From NCBI RefSeq assembly GCF_020857975.1, contig NZ_JACWUO010000009.1:1-64000 (forward strand): DNA of 64,000 nt. The letters are read 5' to 3'. Numbering within the stretch: position 1 is the stretch's first letter; each line of letters opens with the position of its first letter. The notes below the pieces were generated by a model that was not told the DNA's origin, ran no database searches, and worked only from the letters and a program-made list of their open reading frames with translations. The stretch is from Stenotrophomonas rhizophila. Lineage in GTDB: Bacteria; Pseudomonadota; Gammaproteobacteria; Xanthomonadales; Xanthomonadaceae. A program made the position numbers and the translations under genes. Of the stretch, positions 24,952-35,500 are shown piece after piece.

Positions 24952-26841
24952 TCAGCCCTGCTCGCCGCGCAGCTGCCTGACCAATTGTTCCAGTTGCCCG
25001 GCACTGGCGCCCTGGCCTGGCACGGCAGGGGCTGCGGCGACCTCCAGGTGCGCGCGGAAGCGGCGTGGAACCCGCATCCGGCCCAGGCGGGTGTCGCGCC
25101 GGCTCCACATGCTGGCCCACATCCCGCGCAGCGCCATCGGCACCACCGGCACCGGACGGCGCTCCAGGATCTTCTCCACGCCGGACTTGAACGGGCCCAT
25201 CTCGCCGTCGCGGGTCAGCGCGCCCTCCGGGAAGATGCAGACCAGCTCGCCATCGGCCAGGGCCCGGTCCACTTCATCGAAGGCGGCCTGCATCAGCGCC
25301 GGGTCCTCGCGCGCGCCGGCGATCGGGATCGCCTTGGCGGTGCGGAAGATCCAGCGCATCACCGGGATGTTGAAGATCTTGTAGTACATGACAAAGCGCA
25401 CCGGGCGCGGGATCGTCGCCGACAGGATCAGCGCGTCCATGTAGCTGACGTGGTTGCACACGATCAATGCGGCGCCTTCATCGGGTACGTTGGCTTCAAC
25501 GCCATGCACGCGCAGCCGGTACAGGGTGCGCACCATCACCCAGCTGAGGAAGCGCATCAGGAATTCGGGGACGATGGTGAAGATGTAGAGGGACACCACC
25601 GCATTGGCGATGGCCAGCGCCAGGAACAGCTGCGGGATGGTCCAGTGCAGGAACTTCTGGGTGGCCAGGGCGATCAACGCCGCACCGACGATGAAGCCGG
25701 AATTCTGGATGTTGAGCGCGGCGAACACGCGCGACATCTCCGACTTCGGGGTGCGGCTCTGGATCAGCGCGAACAGCGGTACCACGAAGAAACCGGTGAA
25801 CAGACCGATGCCGACCAGGTCGACGATGATGCGCAGGCTGCCGGGCGCGGCGGCGAAGGCCGACACGCTCAGTCCGGCCGCGGTGGCGGTGCCGGCGCGG
25901 GCGAAGTACAGGTCCAGCATGAAGGCGGTCATGCCGAATGCGCCCAGCGGCACCAGGCCGATTTCCACCGTGCGCCCGGACAGCTTCTCGCACAGCAGCG
26001 AGCCCACGCCGGTGCCCACCGAGAACAGCGCCAGGGCGAAGATGTACAGGTTGGAGCTGCCACCGAGATTGACCACCGCATAGGTGGGCAGCTGCGAGGT
26101 CAGCATGGTGCCGACGAACCAGAACCAGGACACGCCGAGGATGGCGTTGCGCACCGACTTCTTTTTCCTGGCCAGGCGCAGCACCGCCAGCGACTCGGGG
26201 ATGGGGTTCCAGCGGATCTTCAGGTCCGGCGCGCCGGCATCGACCTTGGGGATCATCCGTGCGGTGATGTTGCCGGCGATCGCCAGCGCGATCACCGCCG
26301 TGGCCGCCACCACCGGCCCATGGCTGCTGGCCAGCAGGAAGATGCTGCCGCCGCTGATCATGCCGGTCAGGATCGACATCGAGGTGCCCATCTCGACCAG
26401 GCCGTTGCCGCCGGTCAGCTCTTCGGGCTTGAGCACCGAGGGCAGCACCGAGTACTTGACCGGCCCGAACAGGGTGGACTGCAGGCCGGTGCAGAACAGC
26501 GCCACCAGCAGTACCGGCATGCTCTGGGTCAGGAAGCCGACCGCGGCCAGCGACATGATCGCGATCTCCATGCCGGTGGTGATCACGATCAGCCGGGATT
26601 TCTCCAGCTTTTCGGCGATCTGGCCGGCCAGGGCCGAGAACAGGAAGTAGGGCAGGATGAAGATCGCCGGCGCCAGCGTGGTGTACAGCGACTGTTCTTC
26701 CTGGCTGACGCCCAGGTAGAACAGCAGGCCGATGATGGCTTGCCGGTACACGTTGTCGTTGAACGCGCCCAGCGACTGGACGATGAAAAACGGCAGGAAA
26801 CGACGCTGTTTGAGCAGGGCGAACTGGCTGTGGCCGGACAT
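24952..26841 (-). CDS. MFS transporter fused to 1-acylglycerolphosphate acyltransferase
   Basis: 629-aa fusion. Residues about 8-420 form a 12-segment major-facilitator domain of the LplT lysophospholipid-flippase type (LGAFNDNVYRQA start). From about 430 a PlsC-type acyltransferase follows, with the catalytic NHVSYMD (H-x4-D), the FPEGALTRDG substrate motif and VPMAL. Together they would flip and re-acylate lysophospholipids; in E. coli this needs LplT and Aas. No AMP-dependent acyl-ACP synthetase domain follows as in full Aas fusions. Start chosen at MSGHSQFALL, with GGAG nearby. Confidence 0.9.
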   Translation of the reverse strand: MSGHSQFALLKQRRFLPFFIVQSLGAFNDNVYRQAIIGLLFYLGVSQEEQSLYTTLAPAIFILPYFLFSALAGQIAEKLEKSRLIVITTGMEIAIMSLAAVGFLTQSMPVLLVALFCTGLQSTLFGPVKYSVLPSVLKPEELTGGNGLVEMGTSMSILTGMISGGSIFLLASSHGPVVAATAVIALAIAGNITARMIPKVDAGAPDLKIRWNPIPESLAVLRLARKKKSVRNAILGVSWFWFVGTMLTSQLPTYAVVNLGGSSNLYIFALALFSVGTGVGSLLCEKLSGRTVEIGLVPLGAFGMTAFMLDLYFARAGTATAAGLSVSAFAAAPGSLRIIVDLVGIGLFTGFFVVPLFALIQSRTPKSEMSRVFAALNIQNSGFIVGAALIALATQKFLHWTIPQLFLALAIANAVVSLYIFTIVPEFLMRFLSWVMVRTLYRLRVHGVEANVPDEGAALIVCNHVSYMDALILSATIPRPVRFVMYYKIFNIPVMRWIFRTAKAIPIAGAREDPALMQAAFDEVDRALADGELVCIFPEGALTRDGEMGPFKSGVEKILERRPVPVVPMALRGMWASMWSRRDTRLGRMRVPRRFRAHLEVAAAPAVPGQGASAGQLEQLVRQLRGEQG

Positions 26842-26877
26842 GGAAACTCCTTGCGGACCGGCGCACCTTATCACGCA

Positions 26878-26928
26878 GCCGGGCAGAGCCCGGCGCTACG
26901 CCGTAGAGCGGGGCTCTGCCCCGCTGCG
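26878..26928. repeat. Head-to-head pair of GTAG palindromes
   Basis: A minus-strand element (GTAG at 26899-26896, arms GCCGGGCT/AGCCCGGC) and a plus-strand element (GTAG at 26903, arms GCGGGGCT/TGCCCCGC), four bases apart. They fill the gap between the fusion transporter gene and the YccS-like gene, both on the minus strand. Confidence 0.7.
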
Positions 26929-26933
26929 GCCCA

Positions 26934-29111
26934 TCAACGCAAGGTGCGTGCGGCCTCGTTGGCGGCGTCTCGCAGCTTGGGCAGCAGGCGCAGCATCAGC
27001 CCCATCTGGGTGCGGATCAGCTGCAGCTTGGGCGGCATCGCGTCGGTGATCTGCTCCAGCTGTTCGGCCAGGGCGCGGTCGCCGTCGTTGTCGGCCTCGT
27101 CCACCGGCTGGCGCTGCTCCAGCGCGGCGGCGATCTGCTGCATGGCCTGTTCCACCCGTTCCCCGCCGGACAGCGCCAGTGGATCCTGCGCATAGCTGTC
27201 CAGCTGCGCGCGGTGCGCGCCCAGTGCCGACAAATGCCCGAGCAGGGTGTTGGACAAGGCCAGGAAGCGGAACCCGGCGTCCAGGTTGCGGCGCACATGG
27301 CCCGGTTCGCGCAGCATGTTCGACAACGCGGTGGACAGCGCCGCGTCGGCGTTGTGCATGTCGCGGCGGGCGATGCGGTAGGCCAGGTCGTCCTGCATGC
27401 CGCTGCCGTACTGGCCCAGCACCGCATCCAGGTAGCGCGCGCAGTTGGCCAGCACCCGCGCCATCACCAGGTTCAGGCGTCGGCCCTGCCAGTCGGGCAG
27501 GATCAGGAACGCGGCCGCCGCGGCGATCGCGCAGCCCAGCAGGGTGTCCACCAACCGTGGCAAGATCAGCAGGAAACCGTCGCCGATCAGGTTGAAGCAG
27601 GTCAGCGCCATCACCGTGATCGCCGCCGAGGCGACCAGGTAGCGGTCGCTGCGGGTGAAGAAGAACAGCAATGCCGACAGCAACGCGATCAGCAGTTCGA
27701 TGCGCAGGTCCTGGAACAGCTGCATCAGCGCCCAGGTCAGCACCAGCCCGATCAGGGTGCCGGCGATGCGCTGGGCCAGCCGTTGCCGGGTAGCGCCGAA
27801 ATGCGGGCGGCATACGAATACGATGGTCAGCAATACCCAGGAGCCGTTCTGTGCATCGAACAGGGCGATAGCGGCGAAGCCGGCCACCAGCGCCAGCGCC
27901 ATGCGCAGGCCATGCCGGAACAGCACCGAGCCGGGGGTAAGCTGCTGGCGGATGCGCACCGCCATTTCGCGCAGGGTATGCGGGTTGGTATCGCGCAGGC
28001 GCGTATCGACATTGTCCAGGGTGGATTCGGACTGCACCGCGTCCGACAGCCGGCGCTCGATGCTCTGCAGGTTGTGGCCAAGCAGTTCCAGCGAGGACAG
28101 CAGCCGCTGCCATTGCGGGTTGTGCTGGGCGCGCAGCCAGGCCAGCGAATCGGTCAGGTCGGCGGTGGCCTGGCGGGTACGTTCGCCGTACTGGAACGGC
28201 CGGCGCAGGCGGATGGCCAGGCCGAGGTTGGCGCAGGCCTCGCCCTGCAGCGCCAGCAGGCGCTGGCAGCGGTACAGCACGTCGCTGTGGAAGAACGCCT
28301 CGGTCAGCGCGCCGTAGGGGTAGTGCGAGGAGCTGGCGCGTTCGTGGAAATCCTGGGCCATGTAGTACAGGCGCAGGTACAGGCCGGACTGCACGCCGGG
28401 CCGGCCGGAGCGGCCGAAGCGCGCCAGGATCGCGGTCTTGGCGATGTTCAGGGCCTCCACCACGCGCCGGTTCTGTTCGGCCAGGGCCAGCTGGCGCTGC
28501 TGCACGTCCGCCTCGCGCACCGGTTCGAACAGGTCGGCCTTGAGCTGCAGGTAACGGCCCAGTTCCAGGTACAGCCGGGCCAGCCGTTCGCGCACCGGGC
28601 GGTTGGCGAACAGCGCCGTCCACAGGATCGACAGCAGGCCATACCAGAGCGCGCCGGCCAGCAGGTGGCTGACCGCGGTGATGGCCTGGGCGCGGTCGCT
28701 GGCGCCGTGCTGCTCCAGCCCGATCATGGTGTAGATGGCCAGGGTGACGGTGGCCTGGGCGATCGAGGCATAGCGTTCGCCCAGTGCACCGAGCAGGGTC
28801 AGAGCGAAGGTGGAGGCGGCCAGCGCGGCGATGAACAGCCACGGCCAGGCGAACAGTTCGACCACCGCCGCTGCGGCGGCGACAAAGCACAGCAGCGACA
28901 GCGCCACCGACTTGGTCCGGCCCCACCAGTTGTCGTCGGTCTCGGCGATGGCGCTGGCGATGATGCCCAGGAACACCCCCGGCAAGGCCGGCAGCTGGTC
29001 CAGGTGCCAGCACACGCCCATCGCCACCGACAACGCAATGAACACCCGCAGGCCATAGCTGGCCTTTTCATGCGCCCACAGGCGGCTCAGGCGGGATTCT
29101 CGGGCGGTCAT
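26934..29111 (-). CDS. yccS: YccS/FUSC family membrane protein
   Basis: 725-aa inner-membrane protein of the YccS/YhfK/FUSC group, related to aromatic acid exporters. Two bundles of about five or six membrane helices (about 20-165 and 405-530) are each followed by a long cytoplasmic helical domain. The PDWQG motif after the second bundle is typical. Transport substrate is not known. The gene follows the 46-base repeat cluster, which lies on its promoter side. Confidence 0.87.
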   Translation of the reverse strand: MTARESRLSRLWAHEKASYGLRVFIALSVAMGVCWHLDQLPALPGVFLGIIASAIAETDDNWWGRTKSVALSLLCFVAAAAAVVELFAWPWLFIAALAASTFALTLLGALGERYASIAQATVTLAIYTMIGLEQHGASDRAQAITAVSHLLAGALWYGLLSILWTALFANRPVRERLARLYLELGRYLQLKADLFEPVREADVQQRQLALAEQNRRVVEALNIAKTAILARFGRSGRPGVQSGLYLRLYYMAQDFHERASSSHYPYGALTEAFFHSDVLYRCQRLLALQGEACANLGLAIRLRRPFQYGERTRQATADLTDSLAWLRAQHNPQWQRLLSSLELLGHNLQSIERRLSDAVQSESTLDNVDTRLRDTNPHTLREMAVRIRQQLTPGSVLFRHGLRMALALVAGFAAIALFDAQNGSWVLLTIVFVCRPHFGATRQRLAQRIAGTLIGLVLTWALMQLFQDLRIELLIALLSALLFFFTRSDRYLVASAAITVMALTCFNLIGDGFLLILPRLVDTLLGCAIAAAAAFLILPDWQGRRLNLVMARVLANCARYLDAVLGQYGSGMQDDLAYRIARRDMHNADAALSTALSNMLREPGHVRRNLDAGFRFLALSNTLLGHLSALGAHRAQLDSYAQDPLALSGGERVEQAMQQIAAALEQRQPVDEADNDGDRALAEQLEQITDAMPPKLQLIRTQMGLMLRLLPKLRDAANEAARTLR

Positions 29112-29221
29112 GCGGGCTCGGCGTGCAGGGCGGCCCCATTATTGCCGGTAGCGGGTGAAGGGGACAGCGTCGAACGTTCAACGTCAAAAAGCGTCGCGTC
29201 GCGCCGGATGGAGCGTACCCG

Positions 29222-29432
29222 GTAGTGCCGGCCGCTGGCCGGCTCTCATGATCCTGGACGGAGGTGCGAGGAGCCGGCCAGCGGCCGGCACTACCAGGGG
29301 GTGGACAGATCGTGGGGAGCCGGCCAGCGGCCGGCACTACCAGGGGGTGGACAGATCGTGGGGAGCCGGCCAGCGGCCGGCACTACCAACGGGTGGACAG
29401 ATCGTGGGGAGCCGGCCGGCGGCCGGCACTAC
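29222..29432. repeat. Tandem GTAG palindromes, 46-bp period
   Basis: One GGTAGTGCCGGCCGCTGGCC element (29221) faces three or four inverted copies ending GCCGGCACTACC. Between them a GGGTGGACAGATCGTGGGGA linker recurs, with starts at 29301, 29347 and 29393, exactly 46 bases apart. The last copy runs into the 3' end of the RND gene, four bases overlapping its stop. No protein gene lies in the 317-base gap. Confidence 0.85.
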
Positions 29433-32400
29433 GCGCTTCCAGCGCGCTTGCTCAGCTTCTTCTCGCGCCGGCGCGCACGCCGCGCCACCCAGCGCTCGCG
29501 CAGGCACGAGAAGATCACGTACAGCGCCGGGGTGCTGAGCAGGGTCAGGCTCTGCGAGAACAGCAGCCCGCCGATCATCGCGATGCCCAGCGGGCGGCGC
29601 AGTTCGGAGCCTTCGCCCAGGCCGATCGCCAGCGGCACCGCCGCCAGGATCGCCACCATGCTGGTCATCATGATCGGGCGGAAGCGCACGATGCTCGCTT
29701 CGCGTGCGGCTTCCAGCGGGCTCTTGCCATGTTCGCGCTGCGCCACCACCGCGAAGTCGATCATCATGATCGCGTTCTTCTTGACGATGCCGATCAGCAG
29801 CACCAGCGCGATCATCGAGATCACCGACAGCTCGGTGTCGGTGCCATACAGCGCCAGCAGCGCGCCCACGCCCGCCGCCGGCAGCGTGGAGAGGATGGTG
29901 ACCGGATGGATCAGGCTCTCGTAGAGCATGCCCAGCACCAGGTAGACGGTGATGATCGCCGCCATCACCAGGATCAGCATCGCCATCGGGTCCGAATCGA
30001 AGCCGAAGCCGGCGTCCTCGGCCAGGCGGATGTCACCGGGCATGCGCATGCCGTTGACCGTGCTGTCGATGATGGCCTTGGCCTCGCCCATGCTGGTGCC
30101 GGGGGCGAGGTTGTAGCTCAGCTCCATCGTGGTGTACTGGTTTTCGTGGGTGATCTGCGACGGGGCCAGACCCGGCACCTGCTCGGCCACGGCCGTGATC
30201 GGCACCATCTCGCCATTGCCGGCACGCACGTGGATCTGGTCCAGCGCCCCGGGTGTCGCGGTCTGTTCGGGCAGGGCGTTGACCACCACGCTGTACTGGT
30301 TGATGTCCGAGTAGATCGTGGAGATCTGGCGCTGGCCAAAGGCTCCGTACAGCGCGCCGTCGATCGCACCGACCGACACGCCCAGGCGTGCGGCCTTGGC
30401 GCGGTCGATCACGATGTTCTGGCGCAGGCCGGCTGCATCCACGTCGGTGCCGACGTCGGCCAGCTTCGGGTTCTTCTTCAGCGCGGCCTGCAGCTTGGGC
30501 AGCCACTCCTGCAGCTGGGCCAGGTCGTTGCCCTGCAGCGAGACGCGGTACTGCGCGCCCTGGCTGGCGCCACCGCCATCGTTGCTGGGCAGATCCTGGA
30601 TCGCGCGCAGGCGCAGCTGCAGGTCAGGGTAGCGGTCGGCCTTCGCGCTCAGGCGGGCCAAGGCCTGCGCGGTGGTCTCGCGGCGGCCGTCCTTGCGCGA
30701 CTTCAATTCGACGTTGAACTGCGCGCTGGACCCCTGGCGGCCACTGCCCAGGCGCACGCCCACGGTCTTCACCGCCGGGTCGGCCATCAGCATGTCGGTG
30801 ATGCGCCGCTGGCGGTTGACCATGTCCTCGAAGGAGACGGTCGCGCTGGAATTCGCACGGCCCCAGATCAGGCCGGTGTCCTGGGCCGGGAACGCGCCCT
30901 TCTTGACCGCGCCGAACAGGAACACCGTCGCACCGATCAACAGCAGCGGGGTCAGCGACAGCAGCAGCGCATGGCGCAGCGAGAAATCCAGCAGCTTCAC
31001 GTAGATGCGCAGCATGCGGTCGTGGCCGGCATCGAGCAGGCGGCCGAAGCGGCTCGGCGCGCCGGCATCGGCATGTGCGCTCAGGAAGCGGCTGCACAGT
31101 GCGGGCGTCAGGGTCAGCGAGATGATCATCGAGACCACGATGGCCGCGACCAGGGTGACGGTGAACTCCCGGAAGAACGCGCCCATCATGCCCTTGGCGA
31201 ACAGCAGCGGGATGAACACCGCCACCAGCGAGGCGGTGATCGAGACGATGGTGAAGCCGATCTCGCGCGCGCCGGTGAGGGCGGCCTGCATGCGCGTCAT
31301 GCCCTCGTCGAGGTGGCGCATGATGTTCTCGATCACCACGATCGCATCATCGACCACGAAGCCGATCGCGATCACCAGCGCCAGCAGGCTCAGGTTGTTC
31401 AGGGTGAAGCCCAGCACGTACATCACCAGCGCCGCGCCGGCCAGCGACAGCGGCACGGTCACCGCGGCGATCAGGGTCGGGGCGAGACGGCGCAGGAACA
31501 GCGCCATGGTCAGCACCACCATCGCCAGTGCGATCAGCAGGGTGATCTGCACTTCATGCAGCGAGGAGCGGATGGTCGGGGTACGGTCGAAATACGGGGT
31601 CAGCGTGGTGCCCGGCTGCAGGTAGTCGCGCAGGGTCGGGATCTGCGCCTTCACCCGGTCCACGGTCTCCACGATGTTGGCGCCGGCGCGGGTGAACACG
31701 TACATCACCACGGCCGGTTTGTGGTTGAACCACGCGGCCTGGTAGGCGTCCTGCTGCCCGTCGTAGACGTTGGCGATGTCCTGCAGGCGGATCACGCGGC
31801 CATCGTCGGCGGTCTTGATCACCAGCTGGGCGAAATCGGCCGCGCGCGCGACGGAGTCGTTGGCGATGATCGCGGTGGTGGTGTTGCCATCGGTGAGGAA
31901 GCCGGTCGGCGAGGTCACGTTGGCCGCGCGCACGGCGTTGCGCAGGTCATCGGCGGTCAGGCCGAGCGCGTTCATCAGGCGCAGGTTGACGTCCACGCGC
32001 ACGGCCGGCGTGGAGGCGCCGGCGATATCCACCGAGGACACGCCGGTGATCTGGCGGATGCGCTGGGCCAGCAGCGAATCGGCCACGTTGTAGAGGTCGT
32101 CGGCCGACTGCGTTTCCGAGGTCAGGGCGATCGCGATGACCGGGTCGTCGTTCGGGTTCGCCTTCTGGAACATCGGCGTGCCCAGCCCGGCGGGCAGGTC
32201 GGACTGCGCCGAGTTGATCGCGGTCTGCACGTCCAGCGCGGCCGAATCGATGTCGCGGTCGCTCTGGAAGATCATGAAGACCAGCGAGCTGCCTTCGGAG
32301 CTGGACGAGCGCATGCGGTCGATGCCCGGCAGCTGGCCGAGGTGGCGCTCCAGCGGCGCGGTCACCGTGGAGGCCATCGTGGTGGCATCCGCGCCGGCCT

Positions 32401-32551
32401 GGTTGGCATGCACGAAGATCACCGGGATCTGGATGTTCGGCAGCGCCGAGACGCCCAGCTGCAGGTAGCAGATCACACCCACCACGAACAGGCCGATGGC
32501 CAGCAGGGCGGTGCCGATCGGGCGGCGGATGAACGGGCCGGAGATGTTCAT
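29429..32551 (-). CDS. smeK: RND multidrug efflux permease, second subunit
   Basis: 1040-aa inner-membrane proton-driven exporter of the hydrophobe/amphiphile RND family, 12 membrane helices and two large periplasmic loops. Helix 4 carries the proton-relay Asp pair in AIGFVVDDAIVVIEN. Similar to MdtC/SmeK, which work as a heteromer with a second RND subunit. Start MNISGPFIRRP follows GGAGG; the longer frame adds 21 Arg-rich residues. It lies 34 bases after the first RND gene and its stop touches the REP cluster. Substrates are inferred from homologues only. Confidence 0.9.
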   Translation of the reverse strand: MNISGPFIRRPIGTALLAIGLFVVGVICYLQLGVSALPNIQIPVIFVHANQAGADATTMASTVTAPLERHLGQLPGIDRMRSSSSEGSSLVFMIFQSDRDIDSAALDVQTAINSAQSDLPAGLGTPMFQKANPNDDPVIAIALTSETQSADDLYNVADSLLAQRIRQITGVSSVDIAGASTPAVRVDVNLRLMNALGLTADDLRNAVRAANVTSPTGFLTDGNTTTAIIANDSVARAADFAQLVIKTADDGRVIRLQDIANVYDGQQDAYQAAWFNHKPAVVMYVFTRAGANIVETVDRVKAQIPTLRDYLQPGTTLTPYFDRTPTIRSSLHEVQITLLIALAMVVLTMALFLRRLAPTLIAAVTVPLSLAGAALVMYVLGFTLNNLSLLALVIAIGFVVDDAIVVIENIMRHLDEGMTRMQAALTGAREIGFTIVSITASLVAVFIPLLFAKGMMGAFFREFTVTLVAAIVVSMIISLTLTPALCSRFLSAHADAGAPSRFGRLLDAGHDRMLRIYVKLLDFSLRHALLLSLTPLLLIGATVFLFGAVKKGAFPAQDTGLIWGRANSSATVSFEDMVNRQRRITDMLMADPAVKTVGVRLGSGRQGSSAQFNVELKSRKDGRRETTAQALARLSAKADRYPDLQLRLRAIQDLPSNDGGGASQGAQYRVSLQGNDLAQLQEWLPKLQAALKKNPKLADVGTDVDAAGLRQNIVIDRAKAARLGVSVGAIDGALYGAFGQRQISTIYSDINQYSVVVNALPEQTATPGALDQIHVRAGNGEMVPITAVAEQVPGLAPSQITHENQYTTMELSYNLAPGTSMGEAKAIIDSTVNGMRMPGDIRLAEDAGFGFDSDPMAMLILVMAAIITVYLVLGMLYESLIHPVTILSTLPAAGVGALLALYGTDTELSVISMIALVLLIGIVKKNAIMMIDFAVVAQREHGKSPLEAAREASIVRFRPIMMTSMVAILAAVPLAIGLGEGSELRRPLGIAMIGGLLFSQSLTLLSTPALYVIFSCLRERWVARRARRREKKLSKRAGSA

Positions 32552-32585
32552 CGAACGCCTCCGCAGCGGTCTGCGGTGCGCATCA

Positions 32586-35500
32586 TCACGCCTGCGGCTC
32601 CCGCGCCGGGCCATGGCCGCGGCGCAGCGCGCGCTGTTCGCGACGCTGGCGCAGCCGCTCGGAGAAGCGTTCCATGTACAGGTAGATCACCGGCGTGGTG
32701 TACAGCGTGACCAGCTGCGACAGCAGCAGGCCACCGACGATGGCGATGCCCAGCGGGCGGCGCAGTTCCGAGCCGATGCCGGTGCCCAGCGCCAGCGGCA
32801 ATGCACCGAGCATCGCGGCAGCGGTGGTCATCATGATCGGGCGGAAGCGCAGCAGGCAGGCACGACGGATCGCTTCATGCGCGTTGGCCCCGGTGCGGCG
32901 GGCCTCGATCGCGAAGTCGACCATCATGATGCCGTTCTTCTTGACGATGCCGATCAGCAGCACGATGCCGACGATGCCGTCCACCGACAACGGCAGCCCG
33001 CACACCATCAGCGCCAGCAGCGCGCCGACGCCGGCCGGGGGCAGGGTGGAGATGATGGTGAAGGGGTGGATGTAGCTCTCATACAGCACGCCCAGCACGA
33101 TGTAGATCAGCACCAGCGAGGCCAGCAGCAGCCACACCACGTCGGTCTGGCTGCCGGTGAACTCGGCGGCCTTGCCGATGAACTGCGCGTGCACCTGCGA
33201 AGGCATGTCCAGGCTGGCCTTGGTCTCTTCGATCGCCTTCACCGCATCGGACAGCGAGTAGCCGGGCGCGATGTTGAACGACACCGTGACCGCCGGCAGC
33301 TGCTGCTGGTGGCTGACCACCAGCGGAGTGCTGGTGACCCGGCCTTCGGCCAGCGCGGCCAGCGGGATGATGTTGCCGGCGCCGACCGGGATGCCGGTGT
33401 TCTGCGCGCCGATGCCGGTGGCGGTGGACGAGTTGGACGAGGTCACCTGGCCGAAGTTGGTCGCATTGCTGCCGGTCAGCGCGCCGGCGCCGTTGGAGGC
33501 GACCGCCAGCTGGTTCATCAGCGCGGTGCTGGTGCGGAATTCCGGCGCCACTTCCAGCACCACGCGGTACTGGTTGAGCTCGGTGAAGATGGTCGAGATC
33601 TGGCGTTGGCCGAAGGCGTCGTACAGCGTGTCGTCGATGGTCTGCATCGGCACGCCGAGCACGCTGGCCTTGTCGCGGTCGATGGTCAGCTCGAGCGCGC
33701 GGCCCTGGTTGGACAGGTTGTTGTCCACGTCGGCCAGTTCCGGGCGCTGGCGCAGCGCCTCGGTCATCCGCGTGGCCTGCAGCGCGACCTGGGCGCTGTC
33801 CACGTCCGACAGCGAGTACTGGTACTCGGTGGCGGCCACGCGGGTATCCAGGGTGACGTCCTGCACCGGCTTGAGGTACAGCGCCACGCCGGGGATGCCG
33901 GCCACGGCCTTCTGCAGGCGCGGAAGGATTTCATCAAGCCCGTCGCGGTCGCCGCGCTCCTTCAGCACGATCGACAGCTGGCCCTGGTTGAGCGTGGGGT
34001 TCATGGTACCGGCGCCGATGAAGGCCGACACGCCGGTCACCGCCGGGTCGCCGCGCAGCGCCTCGGCCACGGCCTTGGTGCGCTGCTCCATCTGCGGGAA
34101 GGCGATGTTCTGGTCGGCCTGGACCACGCCGGTGATCAGGCCGGTGTCCTGCTCGGGCAGCAGGCCCTTGGGGATCACGATGTAGAGCACCACGGTCAGC
34201 ACCAGTGCACCGGCGGCGACGGCCAGGGTCAGCGGCTGATGCTCGAGCACCCAGTCCAGGCTGCGTTCGTACAGGCCGACGGTGCGCGACCACACGGTGG
34301 CCTTGCCGGACGCGGCCGCCCGCTCGTGCGCGTCTTCGCCTTCGGGCAGCGCATCGGGCTTGAGCAGGTAAGCGCACATCATCGGGGTGAGCGTCAGCGA
34401 GATCAGCATCGACAGCGTCACCGCGATGCTCAGCACCCAGGCGAATTCGTGGAACAGCCGGCCGGTGACCCCGGGCATCAGCAGCAGCGGCAGGAATACC
34501 GCCACCAGCGAGATGGTCAGCGAGAGCACGGTGAAGCCGATCTGCTGCGCCCCGATCTCGGCCGCTTCCGGGCCGCTCTTGCCCTGTTCGATGTAACGCA
34601 CGATGTTCTCGATCATCACGATCGCATCGTCGACCACGAAGCCGGTGGCCACCACCAGGGCCATCAGCGACAGGTTGTCCAGCGACATGCCGGCGAACGC
34701 CATCACGCCGAAGGTGCCGGCCAGCGACAGCGGCACCGCCACCGAGGGAATGATGGTCGCCCACAGGCGGCGCAGGAACACGAAGATCACCGCGACCACC
34801 AGGCCGATGGTGAGGATCAGGGTGAACTGCACTTCATGCACCGAGGCGCGGATGGTCTCGGTACGATCGTTGAAGATCTCCAGGTGCACGTCGGCCGGCA
34901 GCACGTTCTGCAGCTGCGGCAACAGCGCACGGATGCGCTCGACGGTCTGCACGATGTTGGCGCCGGGCTGGCGGCGCACTTCCAGCAGCACCGCCGGCTT
35001 GCCATCGGCCCAGGCGGCCAGCTGGTCGTTCTCCACCCCGTCGACCACGTTGGCCACGTCGGACAGGCGTACCGGGCGGCTGTTCTTGTAGCTGATGATG
35101 GTGTCGCGGTACTCGGCGGCGCTGGTCAGCTGGTCGTTGGTGCCGATCGAGTAGGACTGGGTCTTGCCGTTGAGCGAGCCCTTGGGCGCGTTGACGTTGG
35201 CCTGGGTCAGCGCGCTGCGCAGTTCCTCCAGGGTCAGGCCCATGTTGGACAGCTGGGCCGGGTTGACCTGGATGCGCACGGCCGGGCGCACGTTGCCGGC
35301 GATCGATACCAGGCCCACGCCCTGCACCTGCGACAGGCGCTGGGCCAGGATCGAGTCGGCGTAGTTGTTGACCTCGCGCAGCGGCCGCGTGTCGGAGGTG
35401 AGCTTGAGGGTGACGATCGCCGCGTCGGCCGGGTTCACCCGGTTGTAGACCGGCTGGTAGGGCAGCGAGGAGGGCAGGGTGGCCTGGCGGATCGCGGCCT

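Noticed and set aside
29255..29432. 46-base repeats as a CRISPR array
   Set aside because: There are no unique spacers; linkers and palindromes both repeat and carry GTAG heads, so it is a REP cluster.
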